A stretch of DNA of 64,000 bases from JANJUO01 sp942492935 (GTDB lineage Bacteria; Bacteroidota; Ignavibacteria; Kapaibacteriales; UBA2268): the NCBI GenBank assembly GCA_942492935.1, contig OW818654.1, positions 1,550,001-1,614,000 on the forward strand, in the 5' to 3' direction. Positions 23,401 through 29,797 of the stretch are shown here, piece by piece; the stretch's first letter is position 1; each line of letters opens with the position of its first letter. The notes under the pieces were generated by a model, which saw only the letters and a program-made list of their open reading frames with translations, was not told the DNA's origin and searched no databases. A program made the translations under genes and the position numbers.

Positions 23401-24222
23401 TTCAACTACATCAGTTGTGCCACTATAACCACTATAAACATTTATTCCACTATAGCCACTACTGCCCGATTTGCCAACATTAATTTCATCTTTTACAATT
23501 TCACTTTCAGTAATTTTTGCTTGAAAACAATCACGACCTTTGTAAGGTTTGTATGTTCCTGAACAATTTTGCTTTTCAATATGTGAAAATAATATGCCTG
23601 TTGTTCTTTGATAGCAATGTGAGATTGGATATTCATAAACTGCAATACCATCTTGAGTAGTATCGCCATCACCAGACAAGCCCGTAGTACCAACTTTTAC
23701 ATTACCTTCAACTGTAATAAATCTTGCATCATCAACATAAATCACTATTCCCATATGTCCCGAATTGTTTGAACTTGTAGAATAACGATAAAATATTGAC
23801 CCAACAGCTGGGTAGTAATCTGTTTGATAAACTGATTGTAATTTTTTAATGGTATCGAATGCGTTACCTGATAAGTTTCTTGGGAATTTATCAATTGATT
23901 GGCAACCTATTAATTTTGTTGCTTCTCTAATTACATAAGCTGGAAAATAAACACACCACGCTTCGCCTTTAGCTTTTTCACTTGGGGTTAAGCCCTTATA
24001 ATCTCTAATAAATGTTTCTACACAACTATTTGGCTCTGTAAAATTTCCATTTCCGTCATATTTTTCATAACATTGTGCTTCCGCCCACCAACGAGCTACG
24101 CAAACTATTTGATTACCAATTTCTGACTGTGTTTTCTTGGTAAAAAAATACTTGCTCAATAGTGTATTATCTACAAGAGCAATGCTTTTAGCTAAATTAC
24201 TTGGGTAAGCTGAATAAGCCAT
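20488..24222 (-). CDS. Multidomain CHAP-bearing structural protein, 1,244 aa
   Basis: Residues 80-215 form a CHAP-type domain: Cys90 in GEAWCVYF, His156 in SGHMGIVIYV and VEGN (171-174). A short GYSGINVYSGYSG collagen-like stretch follows. The middle (about 290-800) is a large non-repetitive region. About twenty Asn-Thr dipeptides run from residue 834 to 870. Residues 1,076-1,187 are heptads alternating EPYVPQV and TPYVPTV. The C-terminus is a Cys/Asp cluster (CDCDCNSDDCDCNDC). Its size and mix of wall-hydrolysing, flexible-linker and collagen-like parts suggest a spike or entry protein. ATG overlaps the stop of the 124-aa gene. Confidence 0.7.
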   Translation of the reverse strand: MAYSAYPSNLAKSIALVDNTLLSKYFFTKKTQSEIGNQIVCVARWWAEAQCYEKYDGNGNFTEPNSCVETFIRDYKGLTPSEKAKGEAWCVYFPAYVIREATKLIGCQSIDKFPRNLSGNAFDTIKKLQSVYQTDYYPAVGSIFYRYSTSSNNSGHMGIVIYVDDARFITVEGNVKVGTTGLSGDGDTTQDGIAVYEYPISHCYQRTTGILFSHIEKQNCSGTYKPYKGRDCFQAKITESEIVKDEINVGKSGSSGYSGINVYSGYSGTTDVVETPPPPPPAKEPIPCPPIPNCKEYTIKVPSTGNLLHYSQLKNKRVLADITKASNSYAGGDPRGAVFNSQRPSETHTGFGIFKDNYGNLHFILSQPNAQTKYLVESGLIGPDFCLVELNWDSSTGNGWAERMADRIGGYEAFSSSGSFALSMDDRNTRNPYMKAVSIGWEKGKAQALKDMIMSQRGNLPGMIKQVELFTMGYQFKKKIPFNFVWVINKQDGDKWKRELATVISTVASILPGIPGLANAFDPAILKGISQNLQNYANGGEINAFSAITTLAQTADYIIPENIKGGIMTWADGVGKSLKTTFGPILQDAQVALDKIWKGSVVEFEKLGINEELGLAIRNAYSNIGNAINIDLSQYTDSKSFKYVQKLVENTKTMQMINKIGRSLDSQTLVSAIADQQFITDIPIVRDLFIAGSNQTILPMMPSIDKFAIAILGNKNAYDTNLGWKDGSSNAEIHAGLIQSVFGHIPNNSIFKPFLYDSLKSQANALGTSTDIFILPPNICPEEAECFKIELEKEVKKKIIYCPPGYTYDAMKRSCVSENTTVTVNKDIRIDKDVNTNTNTNTNTNTNTNTNTNTNTNTNTNTNTNTNTNTNVSGYSSKDVNNFDVKSNSGYLVQSGFSGYSGSVDYNLPPCIEIIDGQYWFVPKSAKATLTTMPIIPTNPLFTQSVGNEIMQSPVNNPVTSVFPTVNIIPADNTNRVMPEIKSPANPNTNLFITPPQDVLMPSPTDTQNRAMPTLPPFKVTLNDEQPTTRIKAYRQVGGTSKYFVVINGTAYEVDTANCVIIIKESNSGFVAQSGFTPYVPTVEPYVPQVTPYVPTVEPYVPQVTPYVPTVEPYVPQVTPYVPNVEPYVPQVTPYVPTVEPYVPQVTPYVPADVIPPYVPQGTPYVPDVTPYAPQVTPNIPSVDPYMPQSNISGECTDCDKKKIPAMVEEYKKTVFEYAPVTENRKRKNCDCDCNSDDCDCNDC
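20660..20995 (-). repeat. Tandem 42-bp repeats coding PYVP heptads
   Basis: DNA repeats of about 42 bp (14 codons) encode alternating EPYVPQV and TPYVPTV heptads inside the 1,244-aa protein; five EPYVPQV units are clear and the ends are degenerate. Third-position differences between units are few, so the array is recent or homogenised. Pro every three to four residues implies an extended rod. Confidence 0.8.
21611..21720 (-). repeat. 12-bp microsatellite coding (Asn-Thr)n
   Basis: Units close to TTAGTATTTGTA recur tandemly on the plus strand, read on the minus strand as Asn-Thr pairs. The 6/12-bp unit keeps the frame when copies are gained or lost, so the linker length could vary by slippage. 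Confidence 0.8.
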
Positions 24223-24596
24223 TAATAAAATTCCTTATAAGTTGAAATTTTTTCATTGTGGGCTTTTTTGTCCGAACTACGTAAAATTCTTGTAGGAACA
24301 GATGGATTAAATCCCGTTCTGTCTGCCCAAACTAATAAATCTTCTGGATCGCTACCTACATTTTTAATTACAGGATATGGAACACCAACTTTCTTCTCAA
24401 CAGGTACGTGAACAATTTGTGTTTCTTTGTTCTGACCTTGATTTTCAACCGAATTTTCATAATTAGAATGTAAAATATCGTTACCAATATTGATTACATT
24501 ATAATTCCCTGAATTTTTATCATTACAATTTTTGCAAGGTGGTTTTTTCGTGCCACACCCGCAATCCTCTAATGTATCTACCTGTAAATTTGCCAT
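24222..24596 (-). CDS. Hypothetical protein with N-terminal Cys cluster, 124 aa
   Basis: The N-terminus has a CGCGTKKPPCKNC cluster (residues 12-24), possibly a small metal or disulfide knot. The rest is polar and probably extended. The C-terminal TYKEFY is the translation of the ribosome site TATAAGGAATTTTATTAATG of the next gene, so it is not a shared protein motif. The protein is probably a small structural component. The 3' copy of a 68-bp direct repeat begins at its start codon. Confidence 0.5.
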   Translation of the reverse strand: MANLQVDTLEDCGCGTKKPPCKNCNDKNSGNYNVINIGNDILHSNYENSVENQGQNKETQIVHVPVEKKVGVPYPVIKNVGSDPEDLLVWADRTGFNPSVPTRILRSSDKKAHNEKISTYKEFY

Positions 24597-24658
24597 TTTA
24601 TTTATACCTTTTTTCTCTAATTACTTTTAATTCCTGACCACCAAAACCCTGTGCTTTT
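24591..24658. repeat. 68-bp direct repeat, copy 1
   Basis: Perfect match to 25,027-25,094, offset 436 bp. In the other copy this DNA is the end of the transglutaminase-like gene plus the start of the 69-aa gene; here only the start-codon part is used (by the 124-aa gene) and the rest is a non-coding relic. It marks a duplication of a 436-bp unit. Confidence 0.85.
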
Positions 24659-24811
24659 TTAGATTTTAGATTTACAATATTCATTTAATTGTTCACCAAG
24701 CGTAATTAAACCAACACCAATAATTCCGTTTAATTCTACAATTATATCAATCAAATCAGTAATTGTTAATCCTTTTTCTAAAATAAGTTTCTTTAATTCT
24801 TCTTTGTCCAT
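24659..24811 (-). CDS. Small hydrophobic-helical protein, 50 aa
   Basis: ATG at 24,809-24,811, TAA at 24,659-24,661. The product begins MDKEELKKLILEKG, continues with LTITDLIDIIVELNG and ends in QLNEYCKSKI; the middle is Gly/Ile/Leu-rich but moderately polar. It starts 12 bases downstream of the stop of the 69-aa gene and lies inside the duplicated unit. It is too short to identify. Confidence 0.45.
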   Translation of the reverse strand: MDKEELKKLILEKGLTITDLIDIIVELNGIIGVGLITLGEQLNEYCKSKI

Positions 24812-24822
24812 TTTGGTATAAT

Positions 24823-25032
24823 TTAATAAGTAAAACCAATTTCTACAATTCTGTCCGTTTTTGTGGTATGGTAATCGTTAGAATCATCATCAGCGTAATA
24901 GTGGAATCCTCTAACCTTGCCACCACCATCAAACTTGTAAACTTTACGTTTGCCTACAAATCTAAACCACTCACCTCTTTTCAGTTTAGAAAATCTACTT
25001 TCTTGCAGTTCGACTGCGAATTTTTTTGCCAT
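24823..25032 (-). CDS. Hypothetical basic protein, 69 aa
   Basis: ATG at 25,030-25,032; the upstream gene's stop is one base away. The sequence reads as a small beta-barrel: SKLKRGEWFRFVGKRKVYKFDGGGKVRGFHYYADD, with many Lys/Arg and aromatic residues, a pattern seen in short SH3- or OB-like phage proteins. No family is certain. It sits between the two 68-bp direct repeats. Confidence 0.55.
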   Translation of the reverse strand: MAKKFAVELQESRFSKLKRGEWFRFVGKRKVYKFDGGGKVRGFHYYADDDSNDYHTTKTDRIVEIGFTY

Positions 25033-25094
25033 TTTATTTATACCTTTTTTCTCTAATTACTTTTAATTCCTGACCACCAAAACCCTGTGCTTTT
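25027..25094. repeat. 68-bp direct repeat, copy 2
   Basis: This copy covers the last codons of the transglutaminase-like gene (encoding KAQGFGGQELKVIREKRYK), its stop, and the first codons of the 69-aa gene. Being functional at both ends, it is the likely parental copy. Confidence 0.85.
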
Positions 25095-25537
25095 CTCGTT
25101 GCATCAAGTACAATCCATTTTCCACTTTCAAATTCTGCTTCACATACAACGTGAGTGTAACTGTGTTTTCGCCACGCAATAGTTTTGATTAAACAATTAA
25201 TTCCATTAGCTTTCAGAAGTGAGCAAATCAATGTAACCATCTCATCGCAATCCATATATTGAGTTTGTACACCCGATAATATATGAACAGGTGCGGTTAA
25301 ATGTTCAATTCCTTGAGGATCAGCTTTATATGGAAAATTTTGCCAAACATAATCATAAACCGATTTAATAGTGTCGAATTTATTACCTTTTTTCAAACTT
25401 TGTGCTAATTGCTTCACAATCGGAGCAGAATAATCTCTATTAATCAATTTCCATATTTTCGCAACAATTTTATCAGTAATTTCATCTTGTGAACCTGTTA
25501 AAATATCCGTTGTTTTCTGTGGTGATGTTTGAGACAT
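25034..25537 (-). CDS. Transglutaminase-like cysteine peptidase, 167 aa
   Basis: Residues 55-150 carry the papain-like transglutaminase core: Cys97 in YMDCDEMVTLICSLLKANG, His129 in HSYTHVVCEAEF and Asp145 in KWIVLDATRKA, in the right order and spacing. Proteins with this core act as peptidases or amidases, often on cell-wall or protein substrates; similar domains occur in phage virion and head proteins. There is no signal peptide. A virion-maturation or entry role is possible. The gene follows a C-tail membrane protein by four bases. Confidence 0.75.
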   Translation of the reverse strand: MSQTSPQKTTDILTGSQDEITDKIVAKIWKLINRDYSAPIVKQLAQSLKKGNKFDTIKSVYDYVWQNFPYKADPQGIEHLTAPVHILSGVQTQYMDCDEMVTLICSLLKANGINCLIKTIAWRKHSYTHVVCEAEFESGKWIVLDATRKAQGFGGQELKVIREKRYK

Positions 25538-25541
25538 TCAA

Positions 25542-26222
25542 TTAATCCGTTAATTTCTTAGATACATTTCTTAATGCTGGTCCAAAATAGAATAATCCAC
25601 CCAAAACAACAGCACCACCCAAAACCCAACCAATATTATTAAAACCCCAGCCAAGAGCATTAGTTATATCCCAATTTTTATAACTGTCTGCATCGGGAGG
25701 CGTATCTCTCATTTCAACATTAGCTTTAGCATTTCGAGGATTTATTATTTCATTTGTTGGAATTGTGCCGTCATCAGTCGCCCAAGCAAGATGATCCAAA
25801 ATTATTCTAACTTGATTATCTTTATATGTAGAAATTTGAGCAACTTTTTTTATCATATTCCAAATAGCTTTATCGCCATTTTTGGCAAGCCACGAATGAT
25901 ATACAGGCATTGATGAATCTTTTTGTTGAAGATTGACATAAGCATTAATAACTTTTTGTACTGCTTCTAATCGTTGTTCACGAGGACTAACAGGAGACCA
26001 AAATACAATTTTATCTACCCAACTAAGTGAGTTCCATTCTACCCTTGCCCATACAGTACAAATAGCTTTATCATAAGTGGTAATAGTCGCATAAGCAACA
26101 CCACATTCTAATTCAGCTTTAAATGGATAATCAGCTAAACCATTGAAAGGAGCATTTTCAAACTGCCTTGCAAAGATCGCTAAATTTTGGTTTTCTTGAC
26201 CGTTCATTTCTTGGTAATTCAA
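25542..26222 (-). CDS. C-tail-anchored hypothetical protein, 226 aa
   Basis: The N-terminal 190 residues are soluble and Trp/Ala-rich (ICTVWARVEWNSLSWVDKIV; later DHLAWATDDG). Residues about 196-216 form a Gly-rich hydrophobic helix, followed by a basic end. A cytosolic or virion domain with a C-terminal anchor recurs in this operon. No family is recognised. The start at 26,220-26,222 lies inside the 50-aa frame upstream; a second Met at 26,207 is possible. Confidence 0.55.
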   Translation of the reverse strand: MNYQEMNGQENQNLAIFARQFENAPFNGLADYPFKAELECGVAYATITTYDKAICTVWARVEWNSLSWVDKIVFWSPVSPREQRLEAVQKVINAYVNLQQKDSSMPVYHSWLAKNGDKAIWNMIKKVAQISTYKDNQVRIILDHLAWATDDGTIPTNEIINPRNAKANVEMRDTPPDADSYKNWDITNALGWGFNNIGWVLGGAVVLGGLFYFGPALRNVSKKLTD

Positions 26223-26310
26223 GCCCGTAATCCTTCAACTGTTTACGCAATTCCCTTTCGTGATTTTTCTCACTTTTGGCAATTGCATCATATTTTTTAA
26301 CTTTACTCAC
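26158..26310 (-). CDS. Possible small basic protein, 50 aa, GTG start
   Basis: From GTG at 26,308-26,310 an open frame of 51 codons encodes a highly charged helical peptide (SKVKKYDAIAKSEKNHERELRKQLKDYG, start to middle). TATAAG sits just upstream of the GTG. It overlaps the start of the 226-aa gene by 65 bases in another frame, which is unusually long for this operon, so either this frame is real and the 226-aa start is later, or it is chance. Confidence 0.35.
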   Translation of the reverse strand: MSKVKKYDAIAKSEKNHERELRKQLKDYGLELPRNERSRKPKFSDLCKAV

Positions 26311-26322
26311 ACTTATAAGTAG

Positions 26323-26616
26323 TTAGAAAATATTTGTTGAATAGTCGTAATCTTGTAACTCTTCTGGAATGAATGACTTAGAATTTTTTTCTGTGTGAAT
26401 TTTTGTGAATTTATTCCTAAACTGTCTAAGATTGGAATAAAATTTGTCGGGAGAATTAAGAATGAAACCGCAGTTAGCTTTTTTCTTTTTGCACTTATGA
26501 TAAAATTGAAAACAAGCGTCTTTCAGAGACAGATATTTGCCGTCATTAATCCACTCATCAATAATGGCTACAGTAGTTATTTTTAATCGAAAAGTAACAG
26601 GATTCTCTGACTTCAT
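26323..26616 (-). CDS. First gene of the late operon, 97 aa, possible DNA-binding protein
   Basis: I chose ATG at 26,614-26,616 rather than the frame opening at 26,658, because the upstream DNA carries promoter-like repeats. The protein is basic. Residues 10-40 look like a helix-turn-helix (TTVAIIDEWINDGKYLSLKDACFQF), and a Lys cluster (KCKKKKANC) follows. It could be a regulator of late transcription placed first in its own operon. The assignment is tentative. Confidence 0.45.
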   Translation of the reverse strand: MKSENPVTFRLKITTVAIIDEWINDGKYLSLKDACFQFYHKCKKKKANCGFILNSPDKFYSNLRQFRNKFTKIHTEKNSKSFIPEELQDYDYSTNIF

Positions 26617-26676
26617 TGTAAAAACCGTTGCAATTCCGTTGCAAAAAAGTAATTGCAAAACTACAACGAAAAAACA
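26617..26676 (-). promoter_or_regulatory. Probable late promoter region with TTGCAA repeats
   Basis: Three TTGCAA hexamers lie at 26,628, 26,639 and 26,653. The first two are within identical CCGTTGCAA units 11 bp apart, about one helical turn, so a dimeric activator or repressor could bind one face of the DNA. The region is the only space upstream of the first late gene and is isolated by the terminator at 26,677. No exact Bacteroidota -7 TAnnTTTG element is clear. Confidence 0.4.
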
Positions 26677-26714
26677 AAAAAAGCAAGTAGAATTTTCAAC
26701 TACTTGCTTTTTAA
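26677..26714. terminator. Bidirectional terminator at provirus edge
   Basis: AGCAAGTAG pairs with CTACTTGCT around a 9-base loop, flanked by A-run and T-run, so the stem can extend through A/T pairs and terminate transcripts from either side. It insulates the late promoter from the dnaA-side chromosome. Confidence 0.8.
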
Positions 26715-28172
26715 TGACTTACAATTTTTATTTTTTATTTTTTAATGCCGTTTTTTGTACTTTACGAGTAATATTCACTACAGTAATTATGTTTCAAAAT
26801 AAATTGTGTAATTCGTAACTACCCAGTCCCTAAATGAAAAAATTACGTGCTATTTACGGCTAACTATTTTATAAATCATCCAATGTTTTGAAAAAATAGG
26901 ATATTTGACTACAAGATTTGATTAGAAAGATGTATTCTTATAATTGAATTTTTATTATGAAAAATCCTTGAACATCCCAGCGGGATTGAATAGTTCAAAT
27001 ACATATTCATCACCTACGGTGTTGCAGGAGGCGATGGGAGATTCTTCAGTTAAAAACATTAATTCCCTACGGGAATTTCAAGGAATTTTTAAAAAATAAC
27101 AAAAATTCTAAATGATCTATAAGCGACTGAGTGGTTACAATTTATTTTGTTAAAAATTATAAAAATTTAAAATATTCCTTGAAAATCCCATAGCGTTTAA
27201 ATTACTTTTAAATAATTTCAGGAAAAGGTAACTCGTAGGGACAAGTCGCGACCTGTCTTAACAAAAGACCTGTCTCTACATAAGACCAATCCTGCATTTT
27301 ATTATTTTTACAAAAATCCAAGTTGGGTATTCATGGAATTTTTTTTATTTTTTTCAGAAATTTAGTATTATTAGTTATTTAACAGTCTGTTGCTCAAGTA
27401 ATATAGAAATGCTCTTGTTCGTGGCTAAAGCCACGAGTTGATTACTGAATCTGAAACACGTGGCTTTAACCACGTGAATTATGATTAAATTTATACTTTA
27501 TAAACAGACTGTTTACGAGCAAATGCTTAATAAATTAAATCTTCATAGTAGTTTCATTTTAAGTTTTATACTTAAAAAGTATAGTTGCACTCTAATTTGT
27601 TGATAAATTGCAATACATAATTTATATTATAAAAAATTACATAATATTTGAATTGATTATGTTAAAATTTTAAATAACATCTTTATATATTAATCAAAAA
27701 TATTTTTTGAGGTGAAATATTTTTCTTGGATATTTCATTGAAAATTGAAATTGTTGATTGTAAGCAAGTTTCAAAAATAACAATTTCCAAAATGCTGATT
27801 GAATGGGCATTTTGAGGTATGAATGAAGAGATATTTTTACTAATAGTGATAACTTATTGAATTTAAAACAAGTAATCAATTGTTAAAAAAAAGTTAAAAA
27901 ATGATTAACTTATAAGTCTTTGTATAACTAATACTTAAAATATCCAAAAGAAAAAAGTTCAAAAAAAAAATTAAATTTGTTGTATTATTTGAAAAAAAAT
28001 TGGAAATTTAAATAAGGAAAAAAATGAAATTTTAAAAAAGTTATTTGATTGATTTCATTTTTTACAATGATGAGAGAGATGATTATTGCCCAAATTTATT
28101 TTGGGTAATAGAATTTTCGGGGAAAATATTTTAATAAAGGAAGAGAAAGTGAATTATACTAACAGTATTACA
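26715..28172. other. 1.46-kb non-coding region between provirus and dnaA
   Basis: I see no convincing gene; the short minus frame at 27,694-27,879 has biased composition and no motif. The region contains degenerate dispersed palindromes: CCCAGCGGG and TTCCCTACGGGAA near 26,977-27,085, a GGGACAAGTCGCGACCTGTC block near 27,238, CGTGGCTAAAGCCACG (27,420-27,435) and CACGTGG-N6-CCACGTG (27,457-27,476), and two copies of AACAG-W-CTGTT about 120 bp apart. The last 400 bp before dnaA are extremely A/T-rich. I find no clear TTATCCACA DnaA box. The provirus right end lies somewhere at 26,715-26,830. Confidence 0.5.
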
Positions 28173-29630
28173 ATGGATTTGTTTACTTTTACAAGTACGG
28201 CAGAGAGTACTCTGACAAAATCAAGTTGTACTGATAAGATTCAAAAACCAGCTACAGCATTATGGAACAAATGCCTGAAAATTATCAAAGATAATGTAAA
28301 TGATTCAGTTTATAAAACTTGGTTTAAACAGATTGAAGCTCTTAAGTGGGAAAGAAATAGATTAACCCTTATGGTACCAAGTCAGTTTTTTATTGAATGG
28401 ATAGAAGAGCATTATTACGATTTGTTAAAGAATACTGTGTCGAAAGTCTTAGGGGATGATGCAGGTATTATTTACCAAATTGTAATTGATGATAGTAGTA
28501 ATGACTCACTCGAAGAAAGAACTATTAAGGTGCCAGGTTTTAAATTTAATCCCAAAACCACTCAAAATAGTCTTCAATTTGCAGACCCCAAACCAGAACC
28601 TCCGTTTGAGACTAATTTGCAAGCCAGATACTCATTTGAGAATTTTGTAACAGGTGATAGTAATCAATTAGCATCATCGGCTGCAATTGCTGTAGCTCAG
28701 AAACCAGGCGGAACTAAATTTAATCCATTGGTAATTTATGGCGATACTGGTCTTGGCAAAACACATCTTGCACAAGCTATAGGTAATTATATCGCTCACA
28801 ATAGCCCTAAATTAAGAATATTATTTACTAATAGCGAGAAATTCTATTTTGATTTTATCAATGCTATTCAAAATAATAAAACTCGTGAATTTGTAAATTT
28901 TTATCGTTCTATTGATGTATTGATTGTTGATGATATACAGTTTTTTGCAGGTAAAGGTAAAACTCAGGATAATTTTTTCCATACTTTCAACGCATTGCAT
29001 CAAGCTGGTAAGCAATTGATATTTACATCCGATAGACCGCCAAGAGAACTAAAAGATGTTGATGACAGACTTATATCACGCTTTCAATGGGGTTTAACTG
29101 TTGATATTCAGCCACCTGATCTTGAAATGCGTATGGCTATTTTGCAAAAGAAGAGTTTAGATGAAGGTATTGAAATTCCACATGATATCATCGACTACCT
29201 TGCAAGAAATGTCAATTCCAATATTCGTGATATGGAAGGAACTTTAATTAGTCTAATTGCAAAAATTACACTCGATAAAAAGCAGCTTAGCATTGAACTT
29301 GCTTCTGAAGTTGTAAAAGGGCATAACAGAAATGATAATTTACCACTCACAATTGATGATATAAAAGTAAAAGTGAGTAATTATTATAAATTAGATAGTC
29401 AATTGCTCGAATCTAAATCCAGGAAGCATGAAATTGCTTTGGCAAGACAAATGGCGATTTATCTTTCTAAGCAATTAACAAGAAATTCTTTAAAAAGCAT
29501 TGGGCAGTCATTTGGTGGTAGAGATCATTCGACAGTACTACATTCTTGCCAAACTATTGAGAACTATTTAGATACAGACAAAACAGTCAAGTCAGCCTTT
29601 GAAACTTTGTTTGGACAATTGAATAAATAG
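28173..29630 (+). CDS. dnaA: Chromosomal replication initiator DnaA, 485 aa
   Basis: ATP-dependent initiator that binds and melts oriC. ATG at 28,173 puts the N-terminal domain I motif WNKCLKIIKDNVNDSVYKTWF (31-51) at the usual distance; the frame extends upstream only via a TTG. Domain III has Walker A GDTGLGKT (190-197) and Walker B VDDIQF (252-257). Sensor and arginine-finger regions follow (TSDRPPREL, DDRLISRFQWG). Domain IV ends with the DnaA signature GRDHSTVLHS (449-458), the DNA-binding helix. Length is normal. It is followed by a terminator, so it appears monocistronic. Confidence 0.97.
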   Translation: MDLFTFTSTAESTLTKSSCTDKIQKPATALWNKCLKIIKDNVNDSVYKTWFKQIEALKWERNRLTLMVPSQFFIEWIEEHYYDLLKNTVSKVLGDDAGIIYQIVIDDSSNDSLEERTIKVPGFKFNPKTTQNSLQFADPKPEPPFETNLQARYSFENFVTGDSNQLASSAAIAVAQKPGGTKFNPLVIYGDTGLGKTHLAQAIGNYIAHNSPKLRILFTNSEKFYFDFINAIQNNKTREFVNFYRSIDVLIVDDIQFFAGKGKTQDNFFHTFNALHQAGKQLIFTSDRPPRELKDVDDRLISRFQWGLTVDIQPPDLEMRMAILQKKSLDEGIEIPHDIIDYLARNVNSNIRDMEGTLISLIAKITLDKKQLSIELASEVVKGHNRNDNLPLTIDDIKVKVSNYYKLDSQLLESKSRKHEIALARQMAIYLSKQLTRNSLKSIGQSFGGRDHSTVLHSCQTIENYLDTDKTVKSAFETLFGQLNK

Positions 29631-29668
29631 TGATAATTGATTTATTAAAATAATAAATATATTTAAAT

Positions 29669-29703
29669 AACTTCCGAAATTTTAAAAACTTCGGAAGTTT
29701 TTA
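29669..29703 (+). terminator. Terminator after dnaA
   Basis: AACTTCCGAA pairs with TTCGGAAGTT around an 11-base loop and is followed by five Ts, 39 bases after the dnaA stop. The TTCCGAA/TTCGGAA stem is shared with many intergenic repeats in this window. Confidence 0.8.
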
Positions 29704-29787
29704 TTTCTAAACTATAATAGTTACTTCTTGATAAAATAATAAATTTATATAAAATTATACAACATTTTTTCATAATTTTGTAGAGCC

Positions 29788-29797
29788 AATTGAAGAG
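29788..29797. repeat. Target-site duplication, left
   Basis: AATTGAAGAG directly outside the left inverted repeat of the IS, repeated at 31,297-31,306. Ten bases fits IS4-family transposition. Confidence 0.85.

Noticed and set aside
16728..24260. Identical C-terminal TYKEFY in the transglycosylase (16,728) and the 124-aa protein (24,222), which at first looked like a virion-sorting tag.
   Set aside because: The codons are the TATAAGGAG/A ribosome site and the TAA-ATG overlap of the next gene, so the shared peptide is a by-product of shared translation-initiation DNA.
27694..27879. A 61-codon minus-strand frame upstream of dnaA.
   Set aside because: AT-rich region with no overlap partner, no ribosome site and no protein-like pattern; probably chance.
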